A stretch of DNA of 64,000 bases from NCBI GenBank assembly GCA_030248215.1, contig JASANG010003778.1, forward strand, positions 1-64,000, given 5' to 3'. Below the pieces are notes generated by a model. That model saw only the letters and a program-made list of their open reading frames with translations, ran no database searches and was not told where the DNA came from. The position numbers were made by a program, and so were the translations under genes. Every line of letters starts with the position of its first letter. Positions within the stretch are counted from its first letter, which is position 1. Positions 1 through 13,105 of the stretch are shown here, in pieces. The DNA comes from Enoplolaimus lenunculus. Taxonomy: Eukaryota > Nematoda > Enoplea > Enoplida > Thoracostomopsidae.

Positions 1-63
1 GCAATAAATTGCCTCCAGAGATCAAATATAAGAGAGCAGTGTGTTAAGAAACGTCCCAAAACT

Positions 64-272
64 GGGCCCATCTAAAGATCAGGGGTAACGTTTTTCTGCG
101 GGACTGCAATAGAGTAAGCTTAAGCTTTAGACTAATTTTTTCCGCAGTGGCTTACGCTTAGGCTTAGGTTTAGGAATATACTCATTCTTGCGCTTATAGA
201 CATATGCTCAGGTTTAAACAACGGCTTTGGAATATGCTCATAGTATATACTGTTGCGCCCCTAACTGTAACC
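64..272. mobile_element. TTAGGC-cargo TIR element, family B, copy 1
   Basis: Starts gggccca...aggggtaacg and ends with the inverse cgcccctaactgt. Between lie the family core (gtaagcttaagctttagact) and degenerate TTAGGC runs. Confidence 0.6.
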
Positions 273-956
273 CGAGGTGTTATACAGGGTGTCAAGAGGG
301 CCCGTTGCTGATCAAAACGTAAAAAATTGAAAAATCCTGTTGAGTTATCCTCGAGGCGGATCCAATTTCGAATTAGAATGTCTTCTTAGCTCATATGTGA
401 ACTTTGACTTTGAAAATTATTATTTCAAGCGTTTCATGTTTATTTTTTCGTTTTCAAAGTCCGTATTTAACATTTCGTCAAAATTACACCGATACATAGT
501 GCCAGCCATGTATCAATACTGAATTGGTACCTGCTGTTATAAAAGCACGCAATGTTAATAAACGCCGTATAACAATTGCAACACGGCCAGGATGACATTA
601 GCTGTATGAAAATAAAAAATGTATGACCACATGAACCGTTTAATTTTGACTTCCCACACCCTCGTACGATTTCGCTGAATGCAACTGCAGAATCCCCCCC
701 CAAAGTTATATGCTCTGTGTCGCTAAATACATGAATATGAATGAGAATTTGAATCAGGTTTGTTGGGATGATACTTGCATAAGACTCATCAAGAATTATA
801 GATGTACTCTGTTCAGAGACCAGTTGTTCACTTATTCAATAACCTGACTTATTCATTATTCCGAATGTTTTTTCATTTCCTAACTTTATCTCAAGTCCAG
901 CTGACCATTAACGGCTAATATACCGTAGATGGCTTTTGTGAAGAATTGCTGATCGC

Positions 957-1265
957 ATTGTTGTGATTGGTGTATCCTGAACGTTCACAATACGAACGGA
1001 AAATTTTAAGAAAATATGGCTAAATTTACTCGCTGAGTATCTGTAAACGTGTCCTGCCATTTAGGGTCAAACACAGTTTTTCGTTCATATTGTGAAGGTT
1101 CAGGTTACACCAATCACAACAATGCCATCAACTATTGTTGTGATTGGTGTACCTGAACCTTCACAATATGAACGGAAAATTTTAACAAAATATGGCTAAA
1201 TTTACTCGCTGAGTATCTGTAAACGTATCCTACCATTTGCGGTCAAACACAGTTTTTCGTTCAGT
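957..1265. mobile_element. Short TIR element plus a truncated second copy
   Basis: The 957-1122 element has inverted ends (ttgtgattggtgtatcctga and its complement near 1102-1122). A second copy in the same orientation starts at about 1135 and repeats the interior, but lacks the far TIR. Confidence 0.65.
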
Positions 1266-2961
1266 TGTAGGGATAGTTTGATGCAAAAACTTTCACATTT
1301 ACCATATACAATTTTCCCATATTCTGAGTTCGCTGCAAATAAACGACGTAGCAGTTCGAACATATTAAAAATTAATTTACAAGCTTTTATTTTAGAAAAT
1401 TATGCGTTGACGTTCATTCTTGTGGTATCAAGACAATTCGTCACCTGCGAAATAGTGTCAACTCAACAATTATTCACTGGCTATCGTTTTACGCGAGACT
1501 AATGCTTAGGCTAAGAATTACGCTTAGGAATCAGGCTTGATTTATTATGAGGCATTAGAAAACTGTTGGGCGACAAGTTGTCAGGCGTCAAATTGCCGTG
1601 TAGATTCCGTACTTGCATACGTATCAGGCTTAACAATTTTGGCCAATCTTGGCGATTGCGTTCAATTTGTGTTCGCAACTGTGATGGTTTAATAAATGAT
1701 ACACCTTTGGCTTGAATATTTTATGCAAAAAAATTCTCCGTATTATTTTAGGCCTAATTACATTGTCAAAACGATTATCGCACTATACATATGTGCTACA
1801 TTATTTCTTTTTACGGTATAAAATAGCATTTGAAGCATGTGATGTATACGCCTAAAGTATTTTGTGGTAGAAGTTTATATAATGACTTTTTTGTTGGCTT
1901 AACAGAAATGTCTCGGCGTAATTTTCGTCATTTTCCAGCTATAAAAATAGGTGCAAATATGCCAGCGGGATCAAAATAAATAGTTATATACCTAAGTGAA
2001 CACTGTAGCATCACACGAAAAATATTTACCTTTAAGTTCGTCCTTAATGTATTTATTTTGATATCATTGCTCTGCAGGTATGATACGTTCTATAGCTTGA
2101 AACTTTTTAAAATTTTACAGTTACAAACTGAAAAATTTATTAGTTTAGCCGGAAGATGCGTTTACCACTGTTAGTTTAGGTGCTGTTTTCGCTGGTATTT
2201 TTTAAATTTTGTTTCAAAAACTTTTTTTGGTGTTTATGCTACTACTATAAAATTTTCATGGTTTAGAGGAAATAATTATGCCAAAAATTTGGGTAAAAAA
2301 TCGCCTAATAATAATAATAATAAGCGGTTGATGTATTAAATTTTACTAGAACATGCTCCAGGGAGCAAAAATGAAAATGGTCTCGCTCGTATGACAAATA
2401 TTTTGACCAAATTATTCTCTAAAGTATTTATATATAAAAAATCTCTGCGTTTGACGAAAATTGTTTTTTGGATATGAAAGATTGTCAATTACTTAAAAAC
2501 AAGAGAATATTGTCAAAAAACGCCATGTGTTTTAAAAAGATGCAAAATATGCAATAAAAAAAATTAGCAAAAACTTGCAAATAAACCAGCAGCGATAATG
2601 CACTATCTTTTAAAAGATATAAATTGTGTCTAAGCATAGACTGATTTTAGTTTACCGAAACGGTTCACTGGTTCGCTTTATAGTTGTGAATAATTTCATT
2701 ATCTCGCCCAGTTTTTTTCATAAAATTAATAGTAGGTATACAGTAAACTTTAAAATGAACCAGCAACAATGCACCTACTTTTAAATAGCAAATGAGTGTC
2801 TAGTTTTAGTAAATACTAGTTTCGGTTTTCAGAAACGTTTCACTGTTTCGCTATGATGTTCATATGGTAGATAATTTTGTTATCGCTGATTTATTTTTCA
2901 TGAAATTTAAGTAAATACCGTTTAAACATCAAAATAATTAAGTGTTTGCTTGTTTGGTATA

Positions 2962-3193
2962 CACTGCAAAAAATGGTGCGTCAAATTGACTCTCTCCGAA
3001 ATAGGCTTTTCGGGACTGCTCAAACTGAGTCAAATTCGACTTCGCTAGAGTCACACGCGCGACGAAGCGAGTCAAATTTGACTCTGGTGGGAGTCGAATT
3101 TGACTCTGGTGGGAGTCCAATTTGACTCATTTTGTGCAGTCCCGTAAGGCCTATTTCGGAGAGAGTCAATTTGACTCATAGTTTTTTGCAGTG
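2962..3193. mobile_element. Foldback MITE, family C (GAGTCAAATTTGACTC), copy 1
   Basis: Starts cactgcaaaaaatggtg and ends with the inverse ttttttgcagtg, with TA on both sides as a target-site duplication. The interior is almost a full palindrome built from GAGTCAAATTGACTC motifs. Confidence 0.8.
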
Positions 3194-3700
3194 TACTTTA
3201 TTGCAAACGGTTTAAAGTGTATGTTAAGTTTTGGAGTAAAAACGAAATAAATACCTTGGCCAAAATGTTGATGACCAGTTCAGGTCTATTTAGTGTGCCT
3301 TACTGTTAAATGAGATGAAAACTTGTCTTCGTTTATAGTGAAATTTTTGTTGTATTCTTGTACACCACCTTCAACCGCATTTAAAAATATTGCAAATTCT
3401 TACGCTCAGGCTTAGGCCTAGGAAAACGCTTGTATAAAGTCTTATTTTAGGCTTAAGGTTTGGTTAGACTTTTATTAGACTTAAACCTAAGACAGGGGCC
3501 ATCGCCTGAAGCAGTGAAATGAAAGGATACGGGAGCCAATTATTAAGCTGCCGGCGAAAATTTACATTTGGAAAAATTGTATATAACAAATGTAAGGTAC
3601 GAATTTGCACGCAACTGTCTGATTACCAGCTTCATAGCTCAATTTCCAACCGTCAACGCTAATACTTTTAAATGGCAACATTTAAGTAAGCACTTAAGCC

Positions 3701-3850
3701 TTATATGCTGAATCCAAGTTTCCGTCCGTTTCGTAGCGGTAACTCTACTGGAATAGAACAAATTGTAAACGACTGATCGTCATTTTGATTTCTTTCGCCA
3801 CCCCATCCCATTATTGTACCATCAGGTTTGTCCATGCCTCCATGGCTCAA
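3701..3850 (-). CDS. Possible terminal exon of an unidentified minus-strand gene
   Basis: A minus-strand reading frame of 49 residues follows a good acceptor (aactttcag, 3851-3859) and ends with TAA at 3701-3703. It reads LSHGGMDKPDGTIMGWGGER and continues with one cysteine to the end GRKLGFSI. Composition looks coding rather than random. The GWG motif is vaguely like a chymotrypsin-fold protease, but no catalytic motif is visible and I do not assign a family. No upstream exon was found between here and the ShKT gene, so it could be a gene remnant or a nested gene. Confidence 0.3.
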   Translation of the reverse strand: MSHGGMDKPDGTIMGWGGERNQNDDQSFTICSIPVELPLRNGRKLGFSI

Positions 3851-4120
3851 CTGAAAGTTTAAAAAATTTACATTTATCTTCATGATATCTTAGTATCTTA
3901 ATTTTCGAGTCGTTGGTGAGAAGACCAAATGTTTCAACAATTGAATAACATGTAATTTAATATAAAATTTCATTTGGGAATGTTATAACGATACGTCCAA
4001 AAGGATTTTGCGAGCGACCGAAAAAAACTTTTTATCTCTGTAGATAATTCTACTGTCGGTCAAAGTGCCATTGTTTTGTGTTTCATAATCTTTGGCTGAA
4101 ATATCTTCCTTACCCCATCT

Positions 4121-4306
4121 GGCCAATGTTACTTTTATGGGCGTAACAGTAGGTTTTAAGCGTATTTCTAAGCCTAAGCCAGTGTTGCAAAAATGTGTTC
4201 CTAAGCCTAAGCCTAAGCCTAAGCAAAAAATTGTAATCTAGAATCTAAACCCATTCTTTTATAGACCCACCAGAAACCTGGACGACCCTTAAAGTAACAT
4301 GGGCCC
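4121..4306. mobile_element. TTAGGC-cargo TIR element, family A, copy 1
   Basis: Left end ggccaatgttac, right end taacatgggcc. Interior carries (CCTAAG)n runs and the family core tctagaatctaaacc. Ends 95 bases before the ShKT gene start. Confidence 0.78.
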
Positions 4307-4400
4307 CCATCTTGTATATGCTCGTCAAAGCTAAATATATATTAGTGTTTTAGCAGCATAATTATTGTAATAGATCTAAAAAAATAAAGACCATTCGACA

Positions 4401-7400
4401 ATGAAAATAACACTGTGTTGTTTGGTGCTCGGGTTTGCTGTCGTTTATTCTCAGAGTAAGGATTCACTCAAACTAAAACTTTACAGTTCGAAGGTTGCCC
4501 AAAATTGATCCCATTGTGAAACTATTGCGCATTTGCCCTTCTAATGAATCCCACCGAAAATTTGTTGGTGACATCCATTTTAAAAAATTTGCTTAATAAT
4601 GTCTCACACGCAATAATGCATGCACTTCGCTCACGCAACTTCTGACAATATAGTTATCTGCGCGGATTATGCAATGTTTTCCGTAACGGTATCGCGGACG
4701 TTTATACGCCGTTGTTGATTAAAGAAAATGCCCTCCATAACTACTACACAACAGTTGTGAATGATTCAAAATAGATACATTTTGTTCAAAATTAGTTTTC
4801 TTGCCAAACTGGGATTTCCTTCAAAGTTTTTATTTTCTACCTAAGACGCGGATTTTCTAATCAAAATTTGAATTTCCCGGCACAATTTGGATTTTGCTGC
4901 CAAAATTTAGGTTTCACCCAAATTTGAAATCTGCATGAATTTATATTTCTCGTACAATTTTGAATTACTCTTCAAGTTTTAATTTTGCGCCAAAACTTAA
5001 TTTTTCCTGCGAAACGTGAATTTTTGTGGCCAAAATTCAAAGTTCACGCCAAAATTTGAATTTCGCCGCCGATGACTGATTATCCCGCAAAATATGAATT
5101 TTCTAGCTAAAATTCAAACTTTTGCCAAAATTTCCATTTTTTCCTGAAATTCAAATTTCCGCATAAATTTTTATTTTGTCCGAGTTTAAATTTCCCGCCA
5201 AAGTTTAAATTTGGCGCAAAATTAAATATTTGTCAGCTAAAAACGTGAATTTTTTAGGAGAAATTGGAAGTTTCTCGATAAAATATGAATTCCATCTTCA
5301 AATTTAAAATCTCCCGATATATTTTAAATCCAGTGCGTCCAACTTTTTCTCATTCGGACTTTTGTTCACTAGTTATATACTTCTAAAAAAATAAATATTT
5401 GGAGTTTCCACGCATTTCAATACTTTTTGATGCGTTCAATCTTAAACATTGGTACTTGTACAATACCCCATAGGCTAATAGGCGTCGGCTCTAGCTTAGA
5501 ATTGATAAACTACAGTTTAGACAAAGGCTTACCTAAACTTATCTGGACACCTAAATTTTGTCTAAAGCCCTGCGCTCAAGTTTCAGCTGCAAGTTCTCGC
5601 AGTAAAAACATGCACATGTGAATATGAATTAACGCAATTTGACACCAAACGCGTACAAAATGTGTCTGAATTTTAATTCGAAATTCGACCGTTATCTTTT
5701 TACTGTTGCTCATTTATCGTTGGTTAGCCACACAGTTCTGAACACGGAACGGCGATTATTATACAGAAATGTTCAGAAACAATGTAAATGCTTCCTTTAT
5801 ATCGTATACCATATTAGATATCATGCTGTGCCGATGCAGTAAAACTCACTCATAACTTTCATGCTCATAGACATGGACTATAGCTAGTAATTTATTTTTT
5901 AATAATTTTTTTCCTATGTCCCAAAAGTGTAAGCCATTAGGCGCACCTTCAAATGTCATAAATGAACCCTTTTCTCAACTTCTATCTTGCTTAGATCTAA
6001 ATTTTTATATTCAAGCAACAAAAAACGACACGTTTTTTACTTGTTTATTTGAAGAGATTGTCAGGAACTTAGAACTTATTCCATAGTGTGAACGTCAAAA
6101 AATACAAAAAAGTCTGTCCAATTATGAATGTCCAATTATGAATCATTTGTTTTAATACTGTGGCTGAAACCTTGAAGCTTTCATTCACAACTGCCTGCTA
6201 CATTAATCTCAAATTATTTCATTTCAGCTTGCGTGGATACAAGCAGATTATGCGCTACGTTGGTATCTGAAGCTGGATGCAACTCGCAGCCATGGTAAGA
6301 TTTTATTTAATGCAAAGTTTTACACGATAACAGAAATTACGACACTTTTGCGTCAAAGCCAAAAATCTGTACGGAATTCCGTGCACAATTAAGAATTATT
6401 TACAAAAATTGGAAATCTACAATCAATACAATTGTTTTATGCGTCATCCATTTTATCGTGTGCCCGCCGTGTGGAAAATTGACGCAACCATTTCCAAGTA
6501 CGGTTTTGAAAAACGCTTCAAGAAGGAAATTTAATTTGAAAAAATTGGTCTAGTGGGAAATTGAGACAATTTACAAACCGTACTAGTAAATTGAAATGAT
6601 ATTTTGAGTGTCGATTTCCCAATGGGGAATTTAAATAGGACAGCAGTAGGAAATTGAGACATTTTTAAAACTTAAATAGGAAATTGATAAGCTAAATTTG
6701 CTGTCAAAACGGAAATTGAAAAGTCACCAAAACTGCAGTGGGAAATGGGCACCCAAATTTCATTTTCAATTTCCCTCACGGTAGTTGAAAATCAGCAGGG
6801 CAGTGGGAAATTGAAAAAATCATAAAAGCGGAAACACTGCTGTAGGTACATGACCTTTGAACTAATCGGTGCAATAATTCGCTTTCAACTATGACGGCAG
6901 GCGTTTTCGACGTCGGAAGTGAAAGAAAGATTTGGGTGGGATAACCGATCACTCAGACAAGGAATGAGTTTTTTCCATTTTTCCATTTTTTCCGGTCATA
7001 ATTTTTTTCCGGAAAAAACAATCCAGGGGCGGTAACCGTAGCCCTAAGTCTAAATCTTAGCCTAAGAAGCACTAAGTATAGGAAAAAGTGGCTGACGTTT
7101 AGGGGGCGTGATGTCTGAAGTAATTGAGCCCAATTCTCTATCATGGTTCTTAGTTCTGTAAACGCCTGTGAAGTCTGTCTGGTATACATTTACGTAGCAG
7201 GGTGCAACCGGAGGTGAAAAATACCGGAGCCGGAGCCGCAGGTGGGGCGAAATTATGTAGTAAAAATGGTGGCTAATTAGTTAATTTTAGCCAATATCTG
7301 CAATATGTTGTTAAGTTGTTTGGTTTTATGTTGATTTTTTGAAAAGTGACAGAAGTCAATCAAAACGAACTAAACAGATAATTTTTGCTAAATTATGCAA

Positions 7401-9050
7401 AACTATTAACACTAATAAATCTTCGCTCGTTTCGTCTATATTCTTAATTAGATCGTAGACACGTTCGGACATAGTAAGTTCAACGTGACTATATGCGGTT
7501 TCAGTTTGCGGGGGATACCAATTGTAATCACCAATCCTTGAATCAATATACCGTCGTACTCCATAAAAAGTAACTCCAATGTGCGCAAAAAATTGCTGTT
7601 CCAATTTTAAACCCAACCTCAGTAAAACTGGTAGCACAAGAAACTTGACCCCAAGCGTCGAATGACCACTAACGTCAAGATATTCAAAATTTCAATCGCA
7701 CAACTTAAACCTTGCGACTTGGGTGGCCCATCAAACATCATTTCTAGAAACTCTCATCCTAACCTTCTATTTGAACTTTGAGTTGTAAAATTTCATCCTT
7801 TTAGGGGACAATATCACAATTGAAATTGTAAACTGTAAATTCAATTTTCGATAAGAGGGACAATATCATTTAATTGCTAAACGTTATGCTTCTCTTTCAA
7901 TTTCCACTTTGGTAATTGAAGTGTCAAGGCAAAGCGGAAATTGAATTTGGAAAATGGCGCAATTTCCCATTGCCCTTGTTTAAAAAAGCGCTAGTGGTAA
8001 ATTGAAGATCAAATAATGCTATCAATTAACTACTTGAGTTTGAAAAATCGATAGCTGTGGGAAATTGAAACAGTTTTGAAATTCCATTTCCTTTTTGAAG
8101 CGTTTTTCAAAACCGTACTTGGAAATGGTTGCGTCAATTTTCCACACGGCGAGCACACATTAAAATGGATGACGCATTATACAAATATTTTGGCCAATGT
8201 TACTTTTAAAGGGCGCAACAGTAGATTAAGCGTATTCCTCAGCCTAAGCCTGCGCCTAAGCCTATAAACCTAAGCAAAACAATGTAATCTAGAATTTAAA
8301 CCTACTCTTTTATAGACCCACCAGTAGCCTGAACGCCCCTTAAATGTAACATGGGCCAATATTTTTCTACGTTTTGCACTTCAGTTCACATATATTTGTA
8401 AAAAGACTACTGGACCGTAATTTTTTAAAAAATCATTGAAACAAGATGAAATTTGAATCAAAATTTGTGATCTCTGGCCATAAAATCACATGCATTGACC
8501 TTTTACACAAAGTATTGGCTCTTGTACACACAGCCCTCCCACAAACATTTCAAAAAACGATCGACTTTAGGCTTAGGCTCGATTTAGGCAAACCGTTTTT
8601 CCAAACCTACGTCTGAGCTTATAAGCCGTAGCCTAACTGTAAGCCTGTGTGTGAGAGAGTGTACACTAGCGGTGGTATTTATATGTTTCTAGGATGCAAA
8701 CTATGTGTAGACAGTCATGCAATTTGTGTTCAACAAATACTGAACAACTTTCGCGAACAAAACGACATCGATATAGCAGTGCACCAGCATCGACATCAAG
8801 TACATCAAGACAGTGTTGTGTAATAACACAACCGGCACGAGCACCGGTTCACCGACCGGTACAAAGAAGGCCAATGCATTATCATCATCGACCAAGATCT
8901 TATCATCGACCGAGTGGAGGATTTAATAGTTTACTACCGCTGTTGATGATGAGCAGTATGGGAAGTAACAACAACAATACTGGCACTACTAGCGGCAATC
9001 CATTTGCGCTGTTTGGTTTGATGAGCACGTTGCAAAATATGCTTGGATGA
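4401..9050 (+). CDS. Small secreted single-ShKT-domain protein (3 exons)
   Basis: Exons are 4401-4455, 6228-6294 and 8693-9050; all junctions are GT-AG with matching phases (1 then 2) and the stop is 9048-9050. The 159-residue product begins with a signal peptide (MKITLCCLVLGFAVVYSQ). One ShKT domain follows, with six cysteines spaced as in the family: CVDTSRLC, then C after eight residues, then CRQSCNLC. The domain is split between exons 2 and 3, unlike the one-exon ShKT domains of the neighbouring astacin gene. The rest is a low-complexity tail: Thr/Ser/Gln, then Arg/Pro/His-rich, then Leu/Met/Asn-rich. ShKT domains are common in nematode secreted proteins and often act as binding modules or channel ligands; the role here is unknown. 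Intron 2 carries a 1.7-kb long-TIR element and a telomere-like MITE. The exon model is strong; the function is not known. Confidence 0.85.
4770..5335. repeat. Degenerate short-period repeat in ShKT intron 1
   Basis: About twenty loose copies of a roughly 25-35 bp phrase such as gccaaaatttgaatttcccg, much diverged. Looks like an old minisatellite. Confidence 0.5.
6439..8177. mobile_element. 1.74-kb long-TIR DNA element in ShKT intron 2
   Basis: Arms of about 80 bp (6439-6520 and 8096-8177) are inverted copies, starting atgcgtcatccattttat. The interior has many ggaaattgaaa phrases. A minus-strand ORF (7356-7637, 93 residues; contains VTFYGVRRYIDSRIGDYNWY) looks partly coding but matches no transposase I know. 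A fragment of another repeat (cagggtgcaaccgg, 7199) sits inside. Confidence 0.7.
8192..8357. mobile_element. TTAGGC-cargo TIR element, family A, copy 2
   Basis: ggccaatgttac...gtaacatgggcc with (CCTAAG) runs; inserted just beyond the right arm of the long-TIR element. Confidence 0.75.
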
Positions 9051-9159
9051 TAAATTTCGTTCGCCTATGCTCAAAGGTAAGACAAGCAGTAGTGATTGTT
9101 TGCTTTTTAACTAGCGTTTAAAATTTCTGTCCAGTATCAACGTATAAGCGAGTTGAATA

Positions 9160-9565
9160 CTGTATATTGACCCGAATAATAGATTGGGTAATAAGAGGTG
9201 GTCCCCATTTTGAGTCCGAATCAATAAGAGGCCGTAGCCCTAATAAGAGTCCGTAAACAGATAGAGTCCCTAAACCCTAATTAGAGTCTATAAATGTCAA
9301 TGAACCCTAATTGTAACACATAAATGACTCCAAGACCCAATAATTTGAGTTCAAAACTTTAAAGCGTACTTAAATTTTGAACGTACATTCCTAAGTATAA
9401 CCTTGCATTATCGCTCAAACTGTATTGAAACGATACAAATCAGTAGCGAAGGGCGGCGGAGCGTGGGTTAAAAATAAATAACAGTCCGTAACCGAATAAC
9501 AAGGGGGGTACTCTCTGGGGGAGGCAAAATAAATATCAGTCTCCCTCTTATTCGGGTCAATACAG
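9160..9565. mobile_element. TIR element family E (CTGTATTGACCCGAATAA), copy 1
   Basis: Starts ctgtatattgacccgaat and ends attcgggtcaatacag, TA on both sides. The interior has GAGTCCNTAA phrases. Confidence 0.8.
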
Positions 9566-9566
9566 T

Positions 9567-12099
9567 AGTTTAATTTTGATATCGAATAAGACGAGGGTTA
9601 TTGTAAATATCGCGTTTGTAAGCAAGTGCCTTGGTAAAATATTTATAATCAGACGACGGACGCCAGTTTCTCGAAATCAAGGTACAGCAGTGAACTTAAA
9701 GTAGCAAAGCATCAATCAGCCCCGCAGTCTTTAGGGGGGCCGGACGTTAAGGTTCGGCAGAACCAATCAGCCGAATGGTTTCAAAGTTTGTGCGACATCA
9801 GCTTAATTTAAATAAGCATTCCGTTATATTGGCTTGCCTGGCTTCGTCCGTCATTATGCCTACACGTCTCCTGTTTTTGGAAAAGCTAATGCGCCCCTTA
9901 ACGTGTATCCGGATGTCCGGATGTATCCGGACATTTGGATATATCCGAATATCCGCATATCCGCCAGATATCCGAAATGATATTGTGTAAATAACTTTTT
10001 AGAATTTGCATTGTTTCACTATTGAAGTAGCTGGAGCTGACAAAAAGAAATTCTGTATTCAAACCTGAGTTAAAATATTTAACCACGTTCCTGCATAATT
10101 CCATGAAGATTTTAAATTTTGATTTCCTAAAACAGTATTACAAAATTAATAGCTTCAGCTTGATATTTATCCGAATACTGACTTCGTATTTTTAAATTAT
10201 CTCAAAATTCATTGCCTTACAATTTTATCCTTCAGGAAAATTTTTGGTGAAAAATTGTGTTTCAAAACATTTACTAGCCTGCTCCCGTCAGAAATTTCTG
10301 GATCCGCCAGTAAAAGCAGGGCACCACTTAACATAGACTAATGTTTGTACGATTTAGCGTAAGTATATTTTAATGCGGTTCTTTCTTCTTGGAACGTAAA
10401 ACGACTCATGTATATATAGTCGAGGGAAGTGTGACATTCGATAGGAGACAAACCAAATCAACTCAATTTTAGGTGGTCAACGCAAGTATTTATTAGTTAG
10501 TAGCAATCTTCAAAACCAAATACCCAGTACTATTAAAACAGTTGCATAATAAATCATTATTTATATAATTGTATGTTTTACGCTCATAGGAATCAGCTTT
10601 GATTGTACCATTGGTAAGGATATATAAGCCTATGACTAAGCCTAAGATGAAAGCCTAAGCAAAAATTAGTCTAAGCTTAAGCTTACTGTACTAGAGTCCG
10701 CGAAAAAAACGGAACCATCCGCTGCAATACAAATTTCAGAGTAATCGAGTAAACAAATACTTCCAGTGCAACATATTGCATGCAATCGTATCTTCCATTT
10801 CAGATTTGCGCATACCGTTAAACAAAGCGAAGAATGAAATACGGTTAATGAAAAATTATCTTTCCAATTTCATCAGAAGTTGCTCGTTTGCAAAAGCGAA
10901 CACTAATGAAACATTAAAAAACAATGCAATCCTTAAATTGGTTTGACAAAAGTGTTACCAGCCTTCTAAGCGCGTCTAGCAAAATGGCAATTTCTGCGCG
11001 TGCATTTTGTGCAAGTTTGTAAGCCCCCTGTTATTTTTGTTCCGGTTAAATCAGAAATCTGACGTATTTTTTATTCTGAAGATGGTTATTTTACAATCAG
11101 CTTTTTGGGATTCTCAAATAGCAACAGTACCCACCTACAGTAGTTACCAAACGGTGTCGACCAGTTAACCCGTACGGTATTCACAGACCAAAACTTTCAC
11201 AACGTAGTAGTGGATGGAGTTGTGCATGGGTCAAGTTTAAATGTTTAATACAAATATTGTTTCACTGGTTCAAAACTTACAAATGTCGTTATATTTGGAT
11301 AATACGGTGTCTTGGTTTTAACTTTTTTGTGCTGTACATTGTTGCTTTGCGTTTTAGTTGCCTGATTTGCTTTTCGAAACATTTCCTTTATTTAAAGTGA
11401 TCATCGCTTTAGCACAAATAAACTACTTAATTTTAATATCTTGTATTCAAATTTGAACTGGTTTCGTAATTTTTACACAATAATTGAAATTTGCTGAAAT
11501 AAATTCGGCAAACGGTGGTAGAAATTAATGTCGACTTTCATCCAATCAGAGTTGGGTTATTATGACCGTAACAAACTATTGCGTGCTTCCAGTGAAGACC
11601 AAATTTTGACACGGCTGCAACTCAATTTAAACAATCAATTTTGACTCTAAAATTACTTCAAACCTCAAAGAATGCGTTGCAATAGTCATATCGCAAGAAA
11701 CAGTTGTATTACACCGTTAACGTTATCGTTTTGTTATGTAAAATACGCTTCATACTGCTGCTTTCTCATACTGTGTTCTATTATGCAATGTGAACACCGT
11801 AATTATCGCATAGTATTTGCTTTTATATATAAATAAATCTAATTTGCCTAGTTTTTATTTTACGTTTAGGTCGATTTTGATATAAAGAATGCCTTTCCAA
11901 TCATTTTATGATAAAATGCGACAGTTTAAAACTTATTTAATGCATTCCAATACAGACTTCTGAACGTTCACGTTGTAGATGCGAGGAACATAATCGTCGG
12001 CCTTAGTCTTTCATTTAGCATTTGGCTTACGTCTAGGCTTACTTAGGTTTTGGCTTGCTTAGGTCAAGACTTATAGAGATTGCCTTTAAATTTAGTCTT
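9567..12099. other. Intergenic stretch without recognisable genes
   Basis: AT-rich; a degenerate CCTAAG patch at 10610-10690 and the ATATCCG run are the only structure seen. No reading frame with domain signals. Confidence 0.5.
9905..9982. repeat. ATATCCG microsatellite-like run
   Basis: Irregular copies of atccggatgt/atatccgaat over about 80 bases. Confidence 0.55.
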
Positions 12100-12320
12100 T
12101 GCCTTCGGCAGAGCCGGAGCAGCATCCCCCATACCCCCATTTGAGGCCCCACCGGTAAAGGGCCCCCACACTAACCGGGTGAAACAAAAACCGCTTAAGT
12201 TTTAAACCGCGTCTAGCTTCTCTCTCTCGCTTCGCTCGCGAGTTTGGAGGCCCCACCCTGGAATTTGGGGGAGACCCCACCCCTGCCTGCTCCGACACTG
12301 GGCTTCGGCTCAGATTCACG
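12100..12320. repeat. GC-rich block, probable element
   Basis: GC content is far above its surroundings, with repeated gaggccccacc and a cttcggc/gccgaag-type inverted end. No gene seen. Confidence 0.35.
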
Positions 12321-12438
12321 CGGAGGCTTAAGCCAGACGAGTTTCAGATACAACTGGCTGTATTGCTATTTGGTTTTTGTGCCTGCACGTAATTTGTGTA
12401 ATTAAATTTAACCAATGGTTAGTGAAAATTTTAAAGCT

Positions 12439-12749
12439 TAAAGCCGCATTCAACACTTGCAAGTATTTGCAACGAGAACTCGCAGCTGCAACTTGCACGA
12501 AATACTTGCAGCTGCAATTTTTTTTGAAAGGAACATTCCGATTGACCGATCAAACTGCAGGTGCAAAAAATTCAAACGCCTTGCAACTGCATTTACTCAC
12601 AGGTGCGAATTAAATTCAATTGCATGAAATCCAGTGAATAAATTTGCAGATGCAAAAACTTCAAAGCTGCTTTGCGATCATACCTGCACATGCAAGTTGC
12701 ACGTGCTAGTTTTTGCTGCAAAAACTTGCATAAGTTAATAGGGCTTAAT
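12439..12749. mobile_element. TIR element family H (GTGCAAGTTTTTGCTGC), copy 1
   Basis: Ends ttaaagccgcattcaacac and taatagggcttaa inverted; the interior is rich in TTGCAGCTGCAA. Confidence 0.65.
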
Positions 12750-12794
12750 AGTTTAATGATTCTTCAATGTTTGTCAGCATTATATTCCACTCTA

Positions 12795-13105
12795 GACACA
12801 AGCGGATCTAGAGAGGGCGGGGGGAGTGCGCTCCCCTCGTCAGAAATTGTTCGTGACAAAATGGTAAGGTACCTCCAACGTTACAATTTTTTCTCTCGGA
12901 AAATTGTTTTGTAAAAAACACAATTTTTTCCTCCGAATTTTTTGTGGCAAAATGGTATGGGCCCAATCTTACAATTTTTTGCCCTCAGAAAATTTTTGAG
13001 TGATAAAACGCAAGGTCTCTCTACCTTACCATTTTTGCGTTTCATAACATTGGCCAGCACAATTCCCCTCGTCAGAAATTTTTGGATCCGCCTCTGGCTG
13101 TACAT
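12795..13105. mobile_element. Repeat fragment with TCAGAAATTTTTGGATCCGCC end
   Basis: cccctcgtcagaaatt occurs at 12832 and again at 13065; the same end also occurs alone near 10288. Internal phrase repeats (acaattttttcctc). Confidence 0.5.

Larger units (their letters stand above)
1..3700. other. Left intergenic region, no clear gene
   Basis: Apart from the elements listed separately the sequence is AT-rich without good reading frames or domain matches. A degenerate TTAGGC patch lies at 3400-3500. Confidence 0.6.

Noticed and set aside
8701-8895. 64-residue minus-strand ORF
   Set aside because: Antisense shadow of ShKT gene exon 3.
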